A stretch of 64,000 nucleotides of DNA from Chitinimonas taiwanensis DSM 18899 (GTDB taxonomy: Bacteria; Pseudomonadota; Gammaproteobacteria; Burkholderiales; Chitinimonadaceae): NCBI RefSeq assembly GCF_900119825.1, contig NZ_FPKR01000004.1, forward strand, positions 186,001 through 250,000, given 5' to 3'. The translations under genes were made by a program, and so were the position numbers. The notes under the pieces were generated by a model, which saw only the letters and a program-made list of their open reading frames with translations, was not told where the DNA came from and did not search any database. Positions 8,010 through 16,793 of this stretch are shown piece after piece. Every line of letters starts with the position of its first letter. The first letter of the stretch is position 1.

Positions 8010-8828
8010 TTACAGGGCAAACAGATAGTCGGCGGCGCTGCGCGCGGGCCAGCTGGTGGGCAAGAGACTAGGGCGTGGCAGCTGGCCGAAGTCGGACAGC
8101 ACATCGTCCTTGATCGCCACGAAGGCGGCATCGGTGCGCTGGCGCGGCTGGGGCAGGTCAACCTCCACAATGCGTTTGATGCGGCCGGGGCGCGGCTCGA
8201 GTACCACCACGCGGTCCGATAGATAGACGGCTTCCTCCACATCGTGGGTGACCAGGATCATGGTGATGCCCTCGGCCTGCCAGATGCGGCGCAGCTCATC
8301 CTGCAGGGTGGCGCGGGTCAGCGCATCGAGCGCGCCAAACGGTTCGTCCAGCAGCAGCACCTCGGGCCGGTTGACCAGGCCGCGCGCAATCGCCACGCGC
8401 TGGCTCATGCCGCCCGACAACTGGTAGGGGTAGGCGCTCTCGAAGCCGCGCAGGCCGACCAGATCGAGGTGTTCGGCAATCGTGCGCTGCTTGTCCGCCT
8501 CGGATAGCGTGGCGTTCTCCAGCGCCAGGCCCACGTTCTGCGCCACGGTCAGCCAGGGGAATAGACGATGTTCCTGGAACACGATGCCGCGCTCGAGACC
8601 CGTGCCGGTAATGCGCTGGCCATCGAGCAGAATCTCGCCCTGGTAATCGTTTTCCAGCCCCACGATCAGGCGCAGCAGCGTGGATTTGCCGCAGCCCGAG
8701 CTGCCGACGATGGACAGGAATTCGCCCGGGCGGATATCGAGATGGATGTCCTGCAGCACCTGCAGGGGAGCGTCCTGGCCTGGATAGGTCTTGGCCACGG
8801 CGCGTACGCGAAGTTTGCTGTCTGTCAT
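8010..8828 (-). CDS. ABC transporter ATPase, sulfonate/sulfate-ester type (SsuB/TauB/AtsC-like)
   Basis: At 272 aa it has Walker A GSSGCGKST, signature LSGGMSQR, Walker [13 protein letters not shown] and switch His in LVTHDVEEA. The family drives uptake of organosulfur compounds, nitrate or riboflavin precursors across the inner membrane. The linked TauD-type and flavin oxygenases and the binding protein point to sulfonates or sulfate esters. It follows two permease genes with a 25-bp gap. Confidence 0.92.
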   Translation of the reverse strand: MTDSKLRVRAVAKTYPGQDAPLQVLQDIHLDIRPGEFLSIVGSSGCGKSTLLRLIVGLENDYQGEILLDGQRITGTGLERGIVFQEHRLFPWLTVAQNVGLALENATLSEADKQRTIAEHLDLVGLRGFESAYPYQLSGGMSQRVAIARGLVNRPEVLLLDEPFGALDALTRATLQDELRRIWQAEGITMILVTHDVEEAVYLSDRVVVLEPRPGRIKRIVEVDLPQPRQRTDAAFVAIKDDVLSDFGQLPRPSLLPTSWPARSAADYLFAL

Positions 8829-8853
8829 TGCTTGTCCTTTGCGGTGAAGTGGC

Positions 8854-9636
8854 TCAGTTGGGCTTGCGCCAGACGAGGGCGCGGCGCTCGAAGCGCACGG
8901 CCAGTTGATTGAGCGTGGCGCCGATGCAGCCGACTACCACCAGGCCGAACAGCACCGAACCCATATTGAAATGCTCGCGGCCGTCGATCATGGTGTTGCC
9001 CACGCCATGGCCGGATTTGAGGAAGTACTCGGCGCCGATGGTGGCCAGCCAGCTGTAGATGAGCGCCAGATGCAGGCCGGTGAAGATTTGCGGGCTGGCC
9101 GCCGGAATGATCACGCGCCGCCACAGCTGCCAGCGGCTGAAGGCATACACGCGCGCCACCTCGGCGTAGTCGCGGCTCACGCTGCGTATGCCTTCGAAGG
9201 TATTGATGGTCACCGGGTAGAAGGCGGCCATGGCGATAAAGATGATCTTGGCCGGCTCGCCCATGCCGAACCACACCGACAGCAGGGGAATCCAGGCAAA
9301 TAGCGCAATCTGCTTCACCGCGTTGAAGCTCGGTCCGATCAGCTTTTCGGCCAGGCGCGATACGCCCAGGAGGCTGCCCAGCAAAAAGCCCGCGCTGCCA
9401 CCCAGGAAGAAACCAGCCAGATCGCGCCCTAGGCTGGCCAGCACATCCCAGCCAAAACCGCCGCTGATCTGGCTCAGGCCCTCCTGCACCACCTGTTGCG
9501 GTGGAGCCAGCACATGCTGGTTGGCCAGCTGGAAATGGCTGACCAGCCACCACAGGGCCAGCAGGCCGGCCGGCAGGGCCAGGCCGCGCAGATCGCGCGC
9601 GCGCAGCCACTGGAATTGCTTGGTAAAGGTGGACAT
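8854..9636 (-). CDS. ABC transporter permease (SsuC/TauC-like), copy 1
   Basis: A 260-aa inner-membrane permease with about six membrane helices and the EAA-loop motif EVARVYAFSRWQLWRRVIIP that contacts the ATPase. It lies 9 bp behind the second permease gene. Having two different permease genes suggests a heterodimeric channel, as opposed to the single SsuC of the classical system. Confidence 0.92.
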   Translation of the reverse strand: MSTFTKQFQWLRARDLRGLALPAGLLALWWLVSHFQLANQHVLAPPQQVVQEGLSQISGGFGWDVLASLGRDLAGFFLGGSAGFLLGSLLGVSRLAEKLIGPSFNAVKQIALFAWIPLLSVWFGMGEPAKIIFIAMAAFYPVTINTFEGIRSVSRDYAEVARVYAFSRWQLWRRVIIPAASPQIFTGLHLALIYSWLATIGAEYFLKSGHGVGNTMIDGREHFNMGSVLFGLVVVGCIGATLNQLAVRFERRALVWRKPN

Positions 9637-9645
9637 GTGCGCTCC

Positions 9646-10491
9646 TTAGAAAGCGCTGCGCCGCCAGCGCAGCAAAAAGGTTTCGGCCAGTTGCAGCAGC
9701 CGGTCGATGGCCAGCCCGACGAGGCCGATCACCACCATGCAGGCCATCACCACATCTAGCTGGAACAGCTGGCGGCCCCACACCATCTGGTAGCCAATAC
9801 CCTCGCTGGAGGCGAGCAGTTCGACCGTGACCAGCGACAGCCAGGCATTGGTCAGCCCATAGCGCAAGCCGTTGAACAGGCTGGGCAGGCTGGCCGGGAA
9901 CACCACCTTCAGCCACAGCTGGCGCGGCGTGAAGCGGTACACGCGCGCCACCTCGAGGAAATTGGCCGGGATATTGCGTATGCCCTGCTGGGTGTTGATG
10001 GTGATGGGCACGGCCGCCGCCTTGGCAATGATCAGGATCTTCATCGCCTCGCCGATGCCAACCAGCATGATCAGCAGCGGAATCCAGCCCAGCACCGGGA
10101 TCTCGCTCAGCGCCTTGAAGCTTGGGTAGAGGTAGGCCTCGGCGGTTTTCGACAGGCCCATCGCCACACCCAGCGCGGTGCCAATCAAGAGCGCGGCGGA
10201 AAAGCCCCAGGCCACGCGGCCCAGGCTGATGGACAGATTGGCCCAGAGCTCGCCGCTGTCCCATAGCTCGAACAGGGTCAGGGCCACCTGCTCAGGCGCG
10301 GGCAGGATCTGCGCGGCGACCCAGCCATGCCGCGCAGCCAGGTGCCAGAGCAGCACGATGGCGGCGGGCAGCAAGAGCGCCAGCGCGCTGTCCCTCAGCC
10401 GCGCCAGCACGGCCTGGCGCCAGCGCAGACTGCGCGCGGCCAGGTTGCGGCTGTGGGGCAGCGGCAGGGGAAGGGTGTCGGTGGAAGACAT
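9646..10491 (-). CDS. ABC transporter permease (SsuC/TauC-like), copy 2
   Basis: A 281-aa permease of the same family as its neighbour. An N-terminal hydrophobic segment (LALLLPAAIVLLWHLAA) is followed by further helices and an EAA loop (EVARVYRFTPRQLWLKVVFP). It is only moderately similar to the 260-aa permease, so the pair looks like an old duplication. It lies 9 bp after the MFS gene. Confidence 0.92.
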   Translation of the reverse strand: MSSTDTLPLPLPHSRNLAARSLRWRQAVLARLRDSALALLLPAAIVLLWHLAARHGWVAAQILPAPEQVALTLFELWDSGELWANLSISLGRVAWGFSAALLIGTALGVAMGLSKTAEAYLYPSFKALSEIPVLGWIPLLIMLVGIGEAMKILIIAKAAAVPITINTQQGIRNIPANFLEVARVYRFTPRQLWLKVVFPASLPSLFNGLRYGLTNAWLSLVTVELLASSEGIGYQMVWGRQLFQLDVVMACMVVIGLVGLAIDRLLQLAETFLLRWRRSAF

Positions 10492-10500
10492 GCGGACTCC

Positions 10501-11706
10501 TTAGATAAAGACGGCTTGGCGGCGCGGCCGCTGTTGCCAGGCAAACAGAACAAAGCAGGGCAAGAGGCAGAGGAATAAGGTCTGCAAGCCCAACAGACCG
10601 CCCAGTAGGCCACCTGCCACGCTGCCCAGTACGCTGCCGGCCGGGCCGATCAGCGCCATCAGCCCGGCAATGCGCCCACCGCCCAGCGTGCGGCCCAGCC
10701 GCGCATAACGGGCCAGGTTGCCGACCTGCTGCACGCCCAGCCCCAGGCCCAGCAAGCCGCCACCCAGCCACAGCAGCGGCGCCCAGCGCGCCAGCCCCAG
10801 GGCCAAGAGGCCGAGCAGCGCCAGGGCAAAGCCGGCCAGGTAAAAGCGCGCCTCGCCCCAGCGCGCCAGCAGGCTGCCGGCCAGGAACAGGGTGGCGATA
10901 AAGCAGGCGCCCAGCACCGTGATCAGCCCGGCTGCCTCGGTGGCGCCCAGGCCAAAGCCCTGGATGGCAATCGCCACGATGAAGAAGCTGTAATACATAT
11001 GGCAGGCCCCACCGACGAAGTCGTACAGCGCCAGCTGGCGTAGCGCGGCCTCGTCGCGCAGCAGTGCCAGCTGCTGGCGCAGCTCGGCCAGGCTCAGCCG
11101 CCGCCCCGGCTGGCGCTGGTACACGCCGCAGCGGAACACCAGCGGCGCCAGCAACACCGCCGTGATAAAGCTCAGCCCAATCAACCAGTAGCTGGCGGCA
11201 AAGCCGGCCCAGGCCACCAGGCTGGCTGCCAGCCCCGGCCCGATCAGAAACATGCCCAGCATGTGCGAGCCGCGAAACCAGCCGGCCTTGGCCTCGCCCA
11301 CCGTCTGCAACTGCTGCATGAACACGGTATTGAGCGAGACAAAACGCAGCGGCATCACAAAGCTGACCAGGGCGGTGGTGGCCAGCAGCCAGGCCAGCGC
11401 ATCCACGGCCGGCACAGCCAGATAGATCAGCCCCACCGCCACGCTGCCCAGGCGAAACAGCCGCCCCGGCCCGAACTGATCGACCAGCACGCCCATGGGC
11501 AGGCTCATGAACAGGATGCCCACGCTCTGCGCGCCGGCGATCAAGCCAAAACCCAGCGGCGTGGCATGCAGCGACAGCGCGTACAGCGAGGTAGTGACCT
11601 TGGCCAGCCCGACGCTGATGCCGGCCAAGAGGCTGAGCAGCACAAAGCCGAGCAGGAAGCGGTGACGCGCGATAAAGCCGTGCAGGGTCTGGGCGGCAAG
11701 CGACAT
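10501..11706 (-). CDS. Major facilitator superfamily transporter inside the ABC operon
   Basis: A 401-aa protein with about 12 predicted membrane helices and an MFS loop motif (MGVLVDQFGPGRLFRLG) between helices 2 and 3. The substrate is not evident. It sits between the binding-protein gene (3-bp gap) and the permease genes (9-bp gap), so it is clearly part of the operon. An exporter of a toxic by-product such as sulfite, or of the desulfurised carbon skeleton, would make sense here but is inference. Confidence 0.88.
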   Translation of the reverse strand: MSLAAQTLHGFIARHRFLLGFVLLSLLAGISVGLAKVTTSLYALSLHATPLGFGLIAGAQSVGILFMSLPMGVLVDQFGPGRLFRLGSVAVGLIYLAVPAVDALAWLLATTALVSFVMPLRFVSLNTVFMQQLQTVGEAKAGWFRGSHMLGMFLIGPGLAASLVAWAGFAASYWLIGLSFITAVLLAPLVFRCGVYQRQPGRRLSLAELRQQLALLRDEAALRQLALYDFVGGACHMYYSFFIVAIAIQGFGLGATEAAGLITVLGACFIATLFLAGSLLARWGEARFYLAGFALALLGLLALGLARWAPLLWLGGGLLGLGLGVQQVGNLARYARLGRTLGGGRIAGLMALIGPAGSVLGSVAGGLLGGLLGLQTLFLCLLPCFVLFAWQQRPRRQAVFI

Positions 11707-11709
11707 GGC

Positions 11710-12804
11710 TCAGGGCGCCTGATAGCTGGCTAGGCTGGCTGGCTTCTTCACCCCACCCTTGGCGTCGAACTCGGCCCAGTAGCCATCGAGCTTGAGCTGG
11801 CGCACTGCCTCGCGCTGGTACTTGGGCTCCAGCCAGCTATCCACATCCACCTCGCCACGGATCAGCCGGTATTTCTTCGACAGCGCCACCGCGTCCTTGT
11901 AGTGGGTGGTGAAGAAATCATCGAACAGCGGCGACAGGCGCACCTTGAGCGGCGTGCCTTCGTAGTCCTGCTTGAAGGCGGTGTAGGGCACGCCCGATTT
12001 GGCCCACTGCTGCAGCACCTGCTCGCGGTTGCGGTCATCCGAGGCCCAGGCTGCTTCGCGCACCAGGGTGTTCACCACGCGCTGGACGATGTGCGGATAG
12101 CGCTGCTCGAAGTCGCCGGTGACCAGGAAGTGGGTCTGGCGGCTCAGATTGGCCGGCTGGCCGCGCGTGCTGTAGACGATGCGGGCAATGCCGCGGTCGA
12201 CCAGCGGATACACGTCATAACCAAACCAGGCGGCATCCACGTCCTTGGTGGCAATGGCCGCTTGGGTGGTGGCGCCATCCATATTGATGGACTTGAAATC
12301 GCGCTCGCTCAGGCCGCGCTGGTCCAGCACCTTGGCCGCTACCAGCTGGCCATTGGTGCCCTTGAACAACGCCACCTTCTTGCCCTTCAGCTCTTCCAGC
12401 GTGCGCGCAGGCGAATCGGCTGGTACCGCTACATAGGCGGTGCCGCGCGTGCCGTCAGCCAGCAGCAGCTTGGTATTGAGCCCACCGGCCTTGCCGATGA
12501 TGGCGGGCAAATCGCCCTGCCAGGCAAAGTCGAGCAGCTTGTTGGCAATGGCCTCATTCACGGCCGGCCCCGCGCCCTTGAAGAAATTCCACTCCACCTT
12601 GATGCCCTCGGCGCGGAATTCCTGCTCCAAGAGGCCCTTTACATTGACCAGCGAGGTGACCGCGCCGCCAAACACCGGCCGGTTGCCAGTGCCCACGGTG
12701 GCCACGCCAATGCGGATCACCTTCGGTTGCTCGGCCGCCAGCGCTTCGGGCGCGGCGATCAGGGATAGCGCCAAGGCGCTGATAAAAGCGGTAAACCGTT
12801 TCAT
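11710..12804 (-). CDS. ABC transporter substrate-binding protein, sulfonate/sulfate-ester type (SsuA/AtsR-like)
   Basis: A 364-aa periplasmic protein with a signal peptide (MKRFTAFISALALSLIAAPEALA) and an NMT1/SsuA-like bilobal fold: VIRIGVATVGTGNRPVF, then GAGPAVNEAIANKLLDFAWQGDLPAIIG, and DVDAAWFGYDVYPL in the second lobe. It would deliver the organosulfur ligand to the two permeases. Start 12804 was chosen for the signal peptide. It lies 19 bp after the porin gene in the same operon. Confidence 0.92.
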   Translation of the reverse strand: MKRFTAFISALALSLIAAPEALAAEQPKVIRIGVATVGTGNRPVFGGAVTSLVNVKGLLEQEFRAEGIKVEWNFFKGAGPAVNEAIANKLLDFAWQGDLPAIIGKAGGLNTKLLLADGTRGTAYVAVPADSPARTLEELKGKKVALFKGTNGQLVAAKVLDQRGLSERDFKSINMDGATTQAAIATKDVDAAWFGYDVYPLVDRGIARIVYSTRGQPANLSRQTHFLVTGDFEQRYPHIVQRVVNTLVREAAWASDDRNREQVLQQWAKSGVPYTAFKQDYEGTPLKVRLSPLFDDFFTTHYKDAVALSKKYRLIRGEVDVDSWLEPKYQREAVRQLKLDGYWAEFDAKGGVKKPASLASYQAP

Positions 12805-12823
12805 GATTGAATCTCCGGAAAAA

Positions 12824-14170
12824 TCAGAAGCCGAACTGGAATTGGGCCAGCACATCGCGGTACTTGAGCTGGCGCGCGCGGTCGTGGGTGCGGTTGAGGT
12901 TGAGCTGGAACTTGCTGGTCTGGGCAAAGAAGATGTTCAGGCCCAGGGTGTCGATATCCACCGCATCGTTCTGCGCGGCGGTATTCGGGTCGAAGCGGTC
13001 CACGCGCACGAAAGGCTGGTAGGACTTCGGCCACCAGTCATCGAAACGCGCCTGGGCGCGGTAGCCCTTCACGAACTGCTCGCCGAAGTTGTAGAAGAAG
13101 GTGGCGGTGTGCGATTTGCTCTTCACCGTGCCGTAGACCGGCGCATTGGCGCTGCCGCTGACCGTGCCGTCCTCACCGCGGATCGCCTCGAAGGTGATGC
13201 CGAACGGTTCGTGGTTGTAGCTGAAGTCCACGCCCACGCGTTCGCGCTTGCCCTGGGCCACAAAGGTGCTGCCAATCAGGCGGTTCTGCTTGCCGTGGTA
13301 GACCGATGCACCGAGCGTGAGCTGGCGCAGCCAGGAGCTGTAATCGGATGGCGCGGTAAAGGCCAGCCGGCCCACGAAGTCCTTGGCCGAGTTGTTGTCC
13401 GACACATTCGGCCCCGCCCCATTCACCCAGCCCAAGGCATAGGCCAGCAGCGGCGCGCGGTAGTTGTAGCCATAGTCCACGGTGGGGTCGAGGTCGCCGC
13501 GTACGATCACGCCAATCTGCCGCTGCGCGAGGCCCAGCTTGCTGGCGAACTGCGCATTGTTGATCACCGGCTTCAGGTCTTCGGTGGCCGGCACTTCCAG
13601 ACCAAAGGGCAAGAGCTGCTGGCCGAAGGTCACATTCAGCTGCCCATCGGCCTGGTCGATGGTCGGGCGCAGCGCATAAGTGAGGTTGGCGTCGAGCAGA
13701 TTGAGGAACTGCGTGCCATTGCCCAGCGGCGAAGCACCCAGGCGCAAGGTGTAGTTGAGGTTGCGGCCTTCCTGGTAATCGCGGTACAGGCTGCCGGTAA
13801 AGCCGAGAATGGCCACCGGCACATCCAGACTGGTCTTGCGTCGGTCCACGCTGCCGGCCGTCGTCACCGGCTCGCTGGTGTGGCTGGCCCGTGCCTGGAT
13901 GGTGCCGCTCACGGTCAGCCCACGGCTGCTGAGCGCCGTGGCTGTTTCGCGGTCGCGCTGAACCTGGTACTTGAAGTTCTCCAGATCGGACTGCACGCCC
14001 TGCAAATCCGAGCGCAAGGCCGGCTCACCACTCGCGTTCTGCGCCTGCAAGCTCTCTATCGCCTGCTGCAGGGTTTTCAGCTGCTGCTGCAATTCATCCA
14101 GTGTGGGCGCCGCCTGTACCTGGCCAGCCAGGGCCAGCGCAGTCGCGCCTATCCAATATCGGTATCGCAT
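12824..14170 (-). CDS. Outer-membrane porin (OprO/OprP-like) with N-terminal coiled coil
   Basis: At 448 aa it has a signal peptide (MRYRYWIGATALALAGQVQA), a short coiled coil (LDELQQQLKTLQQAIESLQAQ, about residues 24-45), then a beta-barrel with many alternating strands ending in LAQFQFGF with terminal Phe. It resembles anion-selective porins of the OprO/OprP type, some of which are sulfate-starvation induced. As first gene of the operon, right behind a sigma-54 promoter, it probably lets anionic organosulfur compounds cross the outer membrane. Confidence 0.88.
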   Translation of the reverse strand: MRYRYWIGATALALAGQVQAAPTLDELQQQLKTLQQAIESLQAQNASGEPALRSDLQGVQSDLENFKYQVQRDRETATALSSRGLTVSGTIQARASHTSEPVTTAGSVDRRKTSLDVPVAILGFTGSLYRDYQEGRNLNYTLRLGASPLGNGTQFLNLLDANLTYALRPTIDQADGQLNVTFGQQLLPFGLEVPATEDLKPVINNAQFASKLGLAQRQIGVIVRGDLDPTVDYGYNYRAPLLAYALGWVNGAGPNVSDNNSAKDFVGRLAFTAPSDYSSWLRQLTLGASVYHGKQNRLIGSTFVAQGKRERVGVDFSYNHEPFGITFEAIRGEDGTVSGSANAPVYGTVKSKSHTATFFYNFGEQFVKGYRAQARFDDWWPKSYQPFVRVDRFDPNTAAQNDAVDIDTLGLNIFFAQTSKFQLNLNRTHDRARQLKYRDVLAQFQFGF

Positions 14171-14224
14171 GTTTTCTCCCTTGTTCGATGTGCGGGCTGT
14201 CGTGCAGCCGTCCATCGCTTAAGA

Positions 14225-14240
14225 GCAGAACGCATGCCAA
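14225..14240 (-). promoter_or_regulatory. Sigma-54 (-24/-12) promoter of the porin/ABC operon
   Basis: Read on the minus strand: TTGGCATGCGTTCTGC. GG at 14238-14237 and GC at 14226-14225 are separated by exactly 10 bp, and the match to TGGCACG-N4-TTGC is good. The predicted transcript start near 14213 leaves a leader of about 43 nt, nearly the same as for the TauD operon promoter at 17049. Confidence 0.8.
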
Positions 14241-14311
14241 AAAGAAATCTTTATAAAATCAAGGAATAAACGCACCAGGTGGCCTGGCGCGATTGCGAAA
14301 CCAACAGCGGG

Positions 14312-14339
14312 ATGCAGCAGATTGTTGGGAATGCAGCAG
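14312..14339 (-). promoter_or_regulatory. Candidate activator sites: two ATGCAGCAG repeats upstream of the sigma-54 promoter
   Basis: ATGCAGCAG occurs at 14312-14320 and 14331-14339, about 100-127 bp before the predicted transcript start, a usual place for an enhancer-binding protein. The motif is CTG-rich and could be chance in GC-rich DNA. Confidence 0.3.
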
Positions 14340-14384
14340 TGGGAGCGGGGAGAGGGAGAGGTAAGACAAGGGCGGGCGTTAACC

Positions 14385-14460
14385 CGTAGCTTGGGTTGAG
14401 CGTAGCGAAGCCCAACATTCGCGGTGAACGTTGGGCTTCATTGCATTCAGCCCAACCTAC
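14385..14460. repeat. Intergenic inverted-repeat element (TTGGGTTGAGCGTAGCGAAGCCCAA type)
   Basis: Two related palindromic units face each other: 14391-14415 (TTGGGTTGAGCG then TAGCGAAGCCCAA) and 14431-14455 (TTGGGCTTCATT then GCATTCAGCCCAA). Each is itself an imperfect palindrome; read on opposite strands the two flanked units match at about 24 of 30 positions. Short intergenic repeats with this core are known from many proteobacterial genomes. It sits in a 451-bp gene-free gap (14171-14621) that otherwise holds only the sigma-54 promoter region and AT-rich sequence. Confidence 0.65.
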
Positions 14461-14621
14461 CGAGCTGGCAGCGAGATCGGACTGAGTTATTCTGCAAACG
14501 TGTAGTTAATCGTCCGGGACTAGATAGGTAGGCTTTGTGCCAGGGTATACAGCAACCATGGCAAAATGGGGTTGGGGCGGTTTCCAACGCTTTGCATTTT
14601 CCGGACATTTACGTTAGCTCG

Positions 14622-15128
14622 TTACTGCCTGTAAAATCTGACAGAATTTACAGCAATTTGACTTAAAGATTTGTCCCTTGAAAACTTATCAAGCTCTCTT
14701 GTTGCATCCGAGTGATTAATCTTATCCAGCTCTTCAATTTCCTCTGGTGAAAAGAGCGATGGGTCATCTTTTCTAACAACCTGAAATAACTTGCTTTTTA
14801 TTGACTTGCCCAGCGGGGTCGAATAAAGACGAACAACATCCCGAGCAGTGGATTCGGGGATGATTGCTTTAAAATGCGGAACCAGTGCTGCTTCAATTTC
14901 GGCATCGGGCGTTATGAATACATTTTTGCAAAGCCTAGGATCTGTACTTTCTGGTTTTTTATCGCATGCCCTAGCAATTGTTCCTTTAATTGAATTGGCG
15001 TATCCAAGGGCTTGCAATGCTGAAGCGTGCACAGTCGTAGAGTCCTCGGAAGGTCGCTCATTTTTAAGCAAGAGAGAGCCTCCAAATATAGCGATTGAGA
15101 AAATTAGGACTAAGAGAAGTGTTTTCAT
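14622..15128 (-). CDS. Hypothetical secreted or anchored protein, DUF2059-like segment
   Basis: A 168-aa protein I do not recognise with certainty. It has an N-terminal hydrophobic segment (MKTLLLVLIFSIAIFGGSLLL) that may be a signal peptide or anchor. The stretch around IIPESTARDVVRLYSTPLGK resembles the conserved YxTPxGK part of DUF2059 proteins. The gene is distinctly AT-rich compared with its neighbours and uses many AT-ending codons, as expected for acquired DNA. An integrase remnant lies next to it. Function unknown. Confidence 0.6.
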   Translation of the reverse strand: MKTLLLVLIFSIAIFGGSLLLKNERPSEDSTTVHASALQALGYANSIKGTIARACDKKPESTDPRLCKNVFITPDAEIEAALVPHFKAIIPESTARDVVRLYSTPLGKSIKSKLFQVVRKDDPSLFSPEEIEELDKINHSDATRELDKFSRDKSLSQIAVNSVRFYRQ

Positions 15129-15152
15129 GCCTATGAACTATTTGCTTTAGGG

Positions 15153-15398
15153 TTAAGATTTACTCAAAAGGGAAAAGGTGCCGTCCTGTAATTGATTGTG
15201 TACTTTCAGCGCAGGAGCAAGGGCATTAGGCAGGCTCACCGTCTGCAAGGCACCTAGTCCCATCTCACGGCTGCGCTCATCACGGGTAAAACGAAATACC
15301 CAGCTCTAGGTCCCTGCATCGCTGATATGCAACCACAGATCACCGCCGTCGCCATAGTGCCCTTTAGCTTTGAGCTTGTGTAGCATCATATTGGTGAG
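15153..15398 (-). pseudogene. Remnant of a tyrosine-recombinase integrase (N-terminal DUF4102 domain only)
   Basis: The minus-strand frame reads LTNMMLHKLKAKGHYGDGGD then LWLHISDAGT, stop, SWVFRFTRDERSREMGLGAL then QTVSLPNALAPALKV. This is the arm-DNA-binding domain of P4-type integrases, which normally run KAKGHYGDGGGLWLQV..GTKSWVFRF. The TAG at 15306-15308 replaces the Lys codon of GTKSW in frame. After about 30 more codons the frame diverges and stops at 15153; the catalytic domain is absent. It is clearly dead, and marks a former integration event between yjjJ and the AT-rich hypothetical gene. Confidence 0.82.
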
Positions 15399-15483
15399 CC
15401 GATTCAGGGCTCTAGTCGTAGCGTGGCATACAGGACAAACCTCGATTCCATCGTAATGACGTCCTCTGCCTAGAGCGTGGCTG

Positions 15484-16788
15484 TTACCCCAAACGCGCAA
15501 TACGAACCGCCGCCTCATCCAGATGCTGCCTGAGCGCCGTGATGCAGGGCGAGAAGGCGGCCGAGAAGCCCTCGCTCGCGGCTAGCTTGGCGTGGAACTG
15601 CTCGGCCAGGGCCAGCGCCTCGCGCCATAGGGCGCCATCGACCGAGGCCGTCAGCGTAGCGGGCGGCAGGGTGTTGACGAGGGCGCCGCTGCTGCGTGGG
15701 GCGAAGCCCATGGGCAATACATCGTAGGCCGGTGCGAGCTGATAGGGGCGGCCCTGGCGGACGACGAAGGACAGATTGCCCGCGTGCATATCGGTGTTGC
15801 CGATCAGTGTGCCGAATGCCCAAAGCAGCGCGGCGCCAGCCGTGGCTTGCGCATCGACATGACCGGCCGCGGCGAGGCGGGCAACCGTGGCGGGCCAGGG
15901 GGCGGCGCCCGCGCCGACGAATTCCATATCCAGCGCGCGCAGCGAGAACACGCCCAGGCGGCCCAGCGTGCCGATGCGGTCAAAGCGCGGTACTTCCAGG
16001 AAGCGCTGCGTGCCGAAATCGAATAGCGCGGTGTCCACGCCCAGCACCGCCAGCGCCAGGTGTTCGGCCAGCAACAGGTCGCGCCAGCGTTCGGTCAGCG
16101 CGTTGTCGTCGGGCAGCGAGAACTTCACCAGCACATGGCCGCGTTCGGTATAGGCGCAGAACTTGGGCTGCTCGCCCCCAGCGGACGAGCCGGCCGCCTC
16201 GCCCGCGCCAGCCGCCTGGGCCAGGGCCGGGTAGTCGCGTGCCCTGTCCACCGGCTCGGGCAGCGGCATATGCAGAAAGCGCTCGCGCGCCAGCGGGCCA
16301 ATCAGCAGATTGCCGATGCTGTCGTGCCCATGGGCGAGCAGCAGGCGCAGCACATCGGTGTCGTGCCAGCTTTCCGGGTTGGCTGGCAAGCCGAATTCGC
16401 CAGCGTAACGCGCGGCATAGGCGCGGCCCAGATAGCCCTGCGGCCGCATATCGAATAGCCACCAAGGCAGCCCTTCGCTGTGTTGGGTCTGGCCCTCGGC
16501 CTCCTGCATGACAAAGCCGCCCGGTAGCACCGGCACCAGCTCGCCCAGCGTCTGCACCTGTCCTTGCTCCGTCACCCGGAAGACCGGCGCCGCGACTACT
16601 CCACGGTAGCGGTCGTGCAGCGCATAACGAATAGATGGGCCCGCCCCAATCCGCACCAGCGCGTCACCCAGACCAGCCAGTGCGCGCGATACGGTGGGCT
16701 GGCTTAAGCCTGTCTTTTCAACGGCTTGCCGAGCCGTGATCGGGCCTTGGGCGAGCAGCTGCTGCAGCGTATCGGTATGGCGTGCCAT
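15484..16788 (-). CDS. yjjJ: HipA-family kinase YjjJ with N-terminal winged helix
   Basis: At 434 aa it has an N-terminal helix-turn-helix (about 15-45, TARQAVEKTGLSQPTVSRAL) followed by a HipA-like kinase fold. GGEQPKF (204-210) is the loop region, Lys222 lies in VLVKF, NTDMHAGN (331-338) is the catalytic loop with Asp333 and Asn338, and Asp356 in LAPAYDVLPM is the metal ligand. All kinase residues look intact. E. coli YjjJ is a stand-alone HipA toxin; here too no hipB gene is adjacent, and the fused DNA-binding domain could take over autoregulation. Four 12-bp repeats lie directly before its start codon. The nearby integrase remnant suggests mobility. Confidence 0.9.
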   Translation of the reverse strand: MARHTDTLQQLLAQGPITARQAVEKTGLSQPTVSRALAGLGDALVRIGAGPSIRYALHDRYRGVVAAPVFRVTEQGQVQTLGELVPVLPGGFVMQEAEGQTQHSEGLPWWLFDMRPQGYLGRAYAARYAGEFGLPANPESWHDTDVLRLLLAHGHDSIGNLLIGPLARERFLHMPLPEPVDRARDYPALAQAAGAGEAAGSSAGGEQPKFCAYTERGHVLVKFSLPDDNALTERWRDLLLAEHLALAVLGVDTALFDFGTQRFLEVPRFDRIGTLGRLGVFSLRALDMEFVGAGAAPWPATVARLAAAGHVDAQATAGAALLWAFGTLIGNTDMHAGNLSFVVRQGRPYQLAPAYDVLPMGFAPRSSGALVNTLPPATLTASVDGALWREALALAEQFHAKLAASEGFSAAFSPCITALRQHLDEAAVRIARLG

Positions 16789-16793
16789 GGCGG

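Noticed and set aside
8825-10264. Open frame of 479 codons on the minus strand across both permease genes
   Set aside because: It is the same strand but another frame; the two permease frames have membrane helices and EAA loops, this one does not.
12440-14269. Long plus-strand frame opposite the porin and binding-protein genes
   Set aside because: Antisense to an operon with clear signal peptides, a sigma-54 promoter and family motifs.
15395-15445. Possible tRNA fragment next to the integrase remnant
   Set aside because: No T-loop GGTTCRA sequence or foldable acceptor stem could be found.
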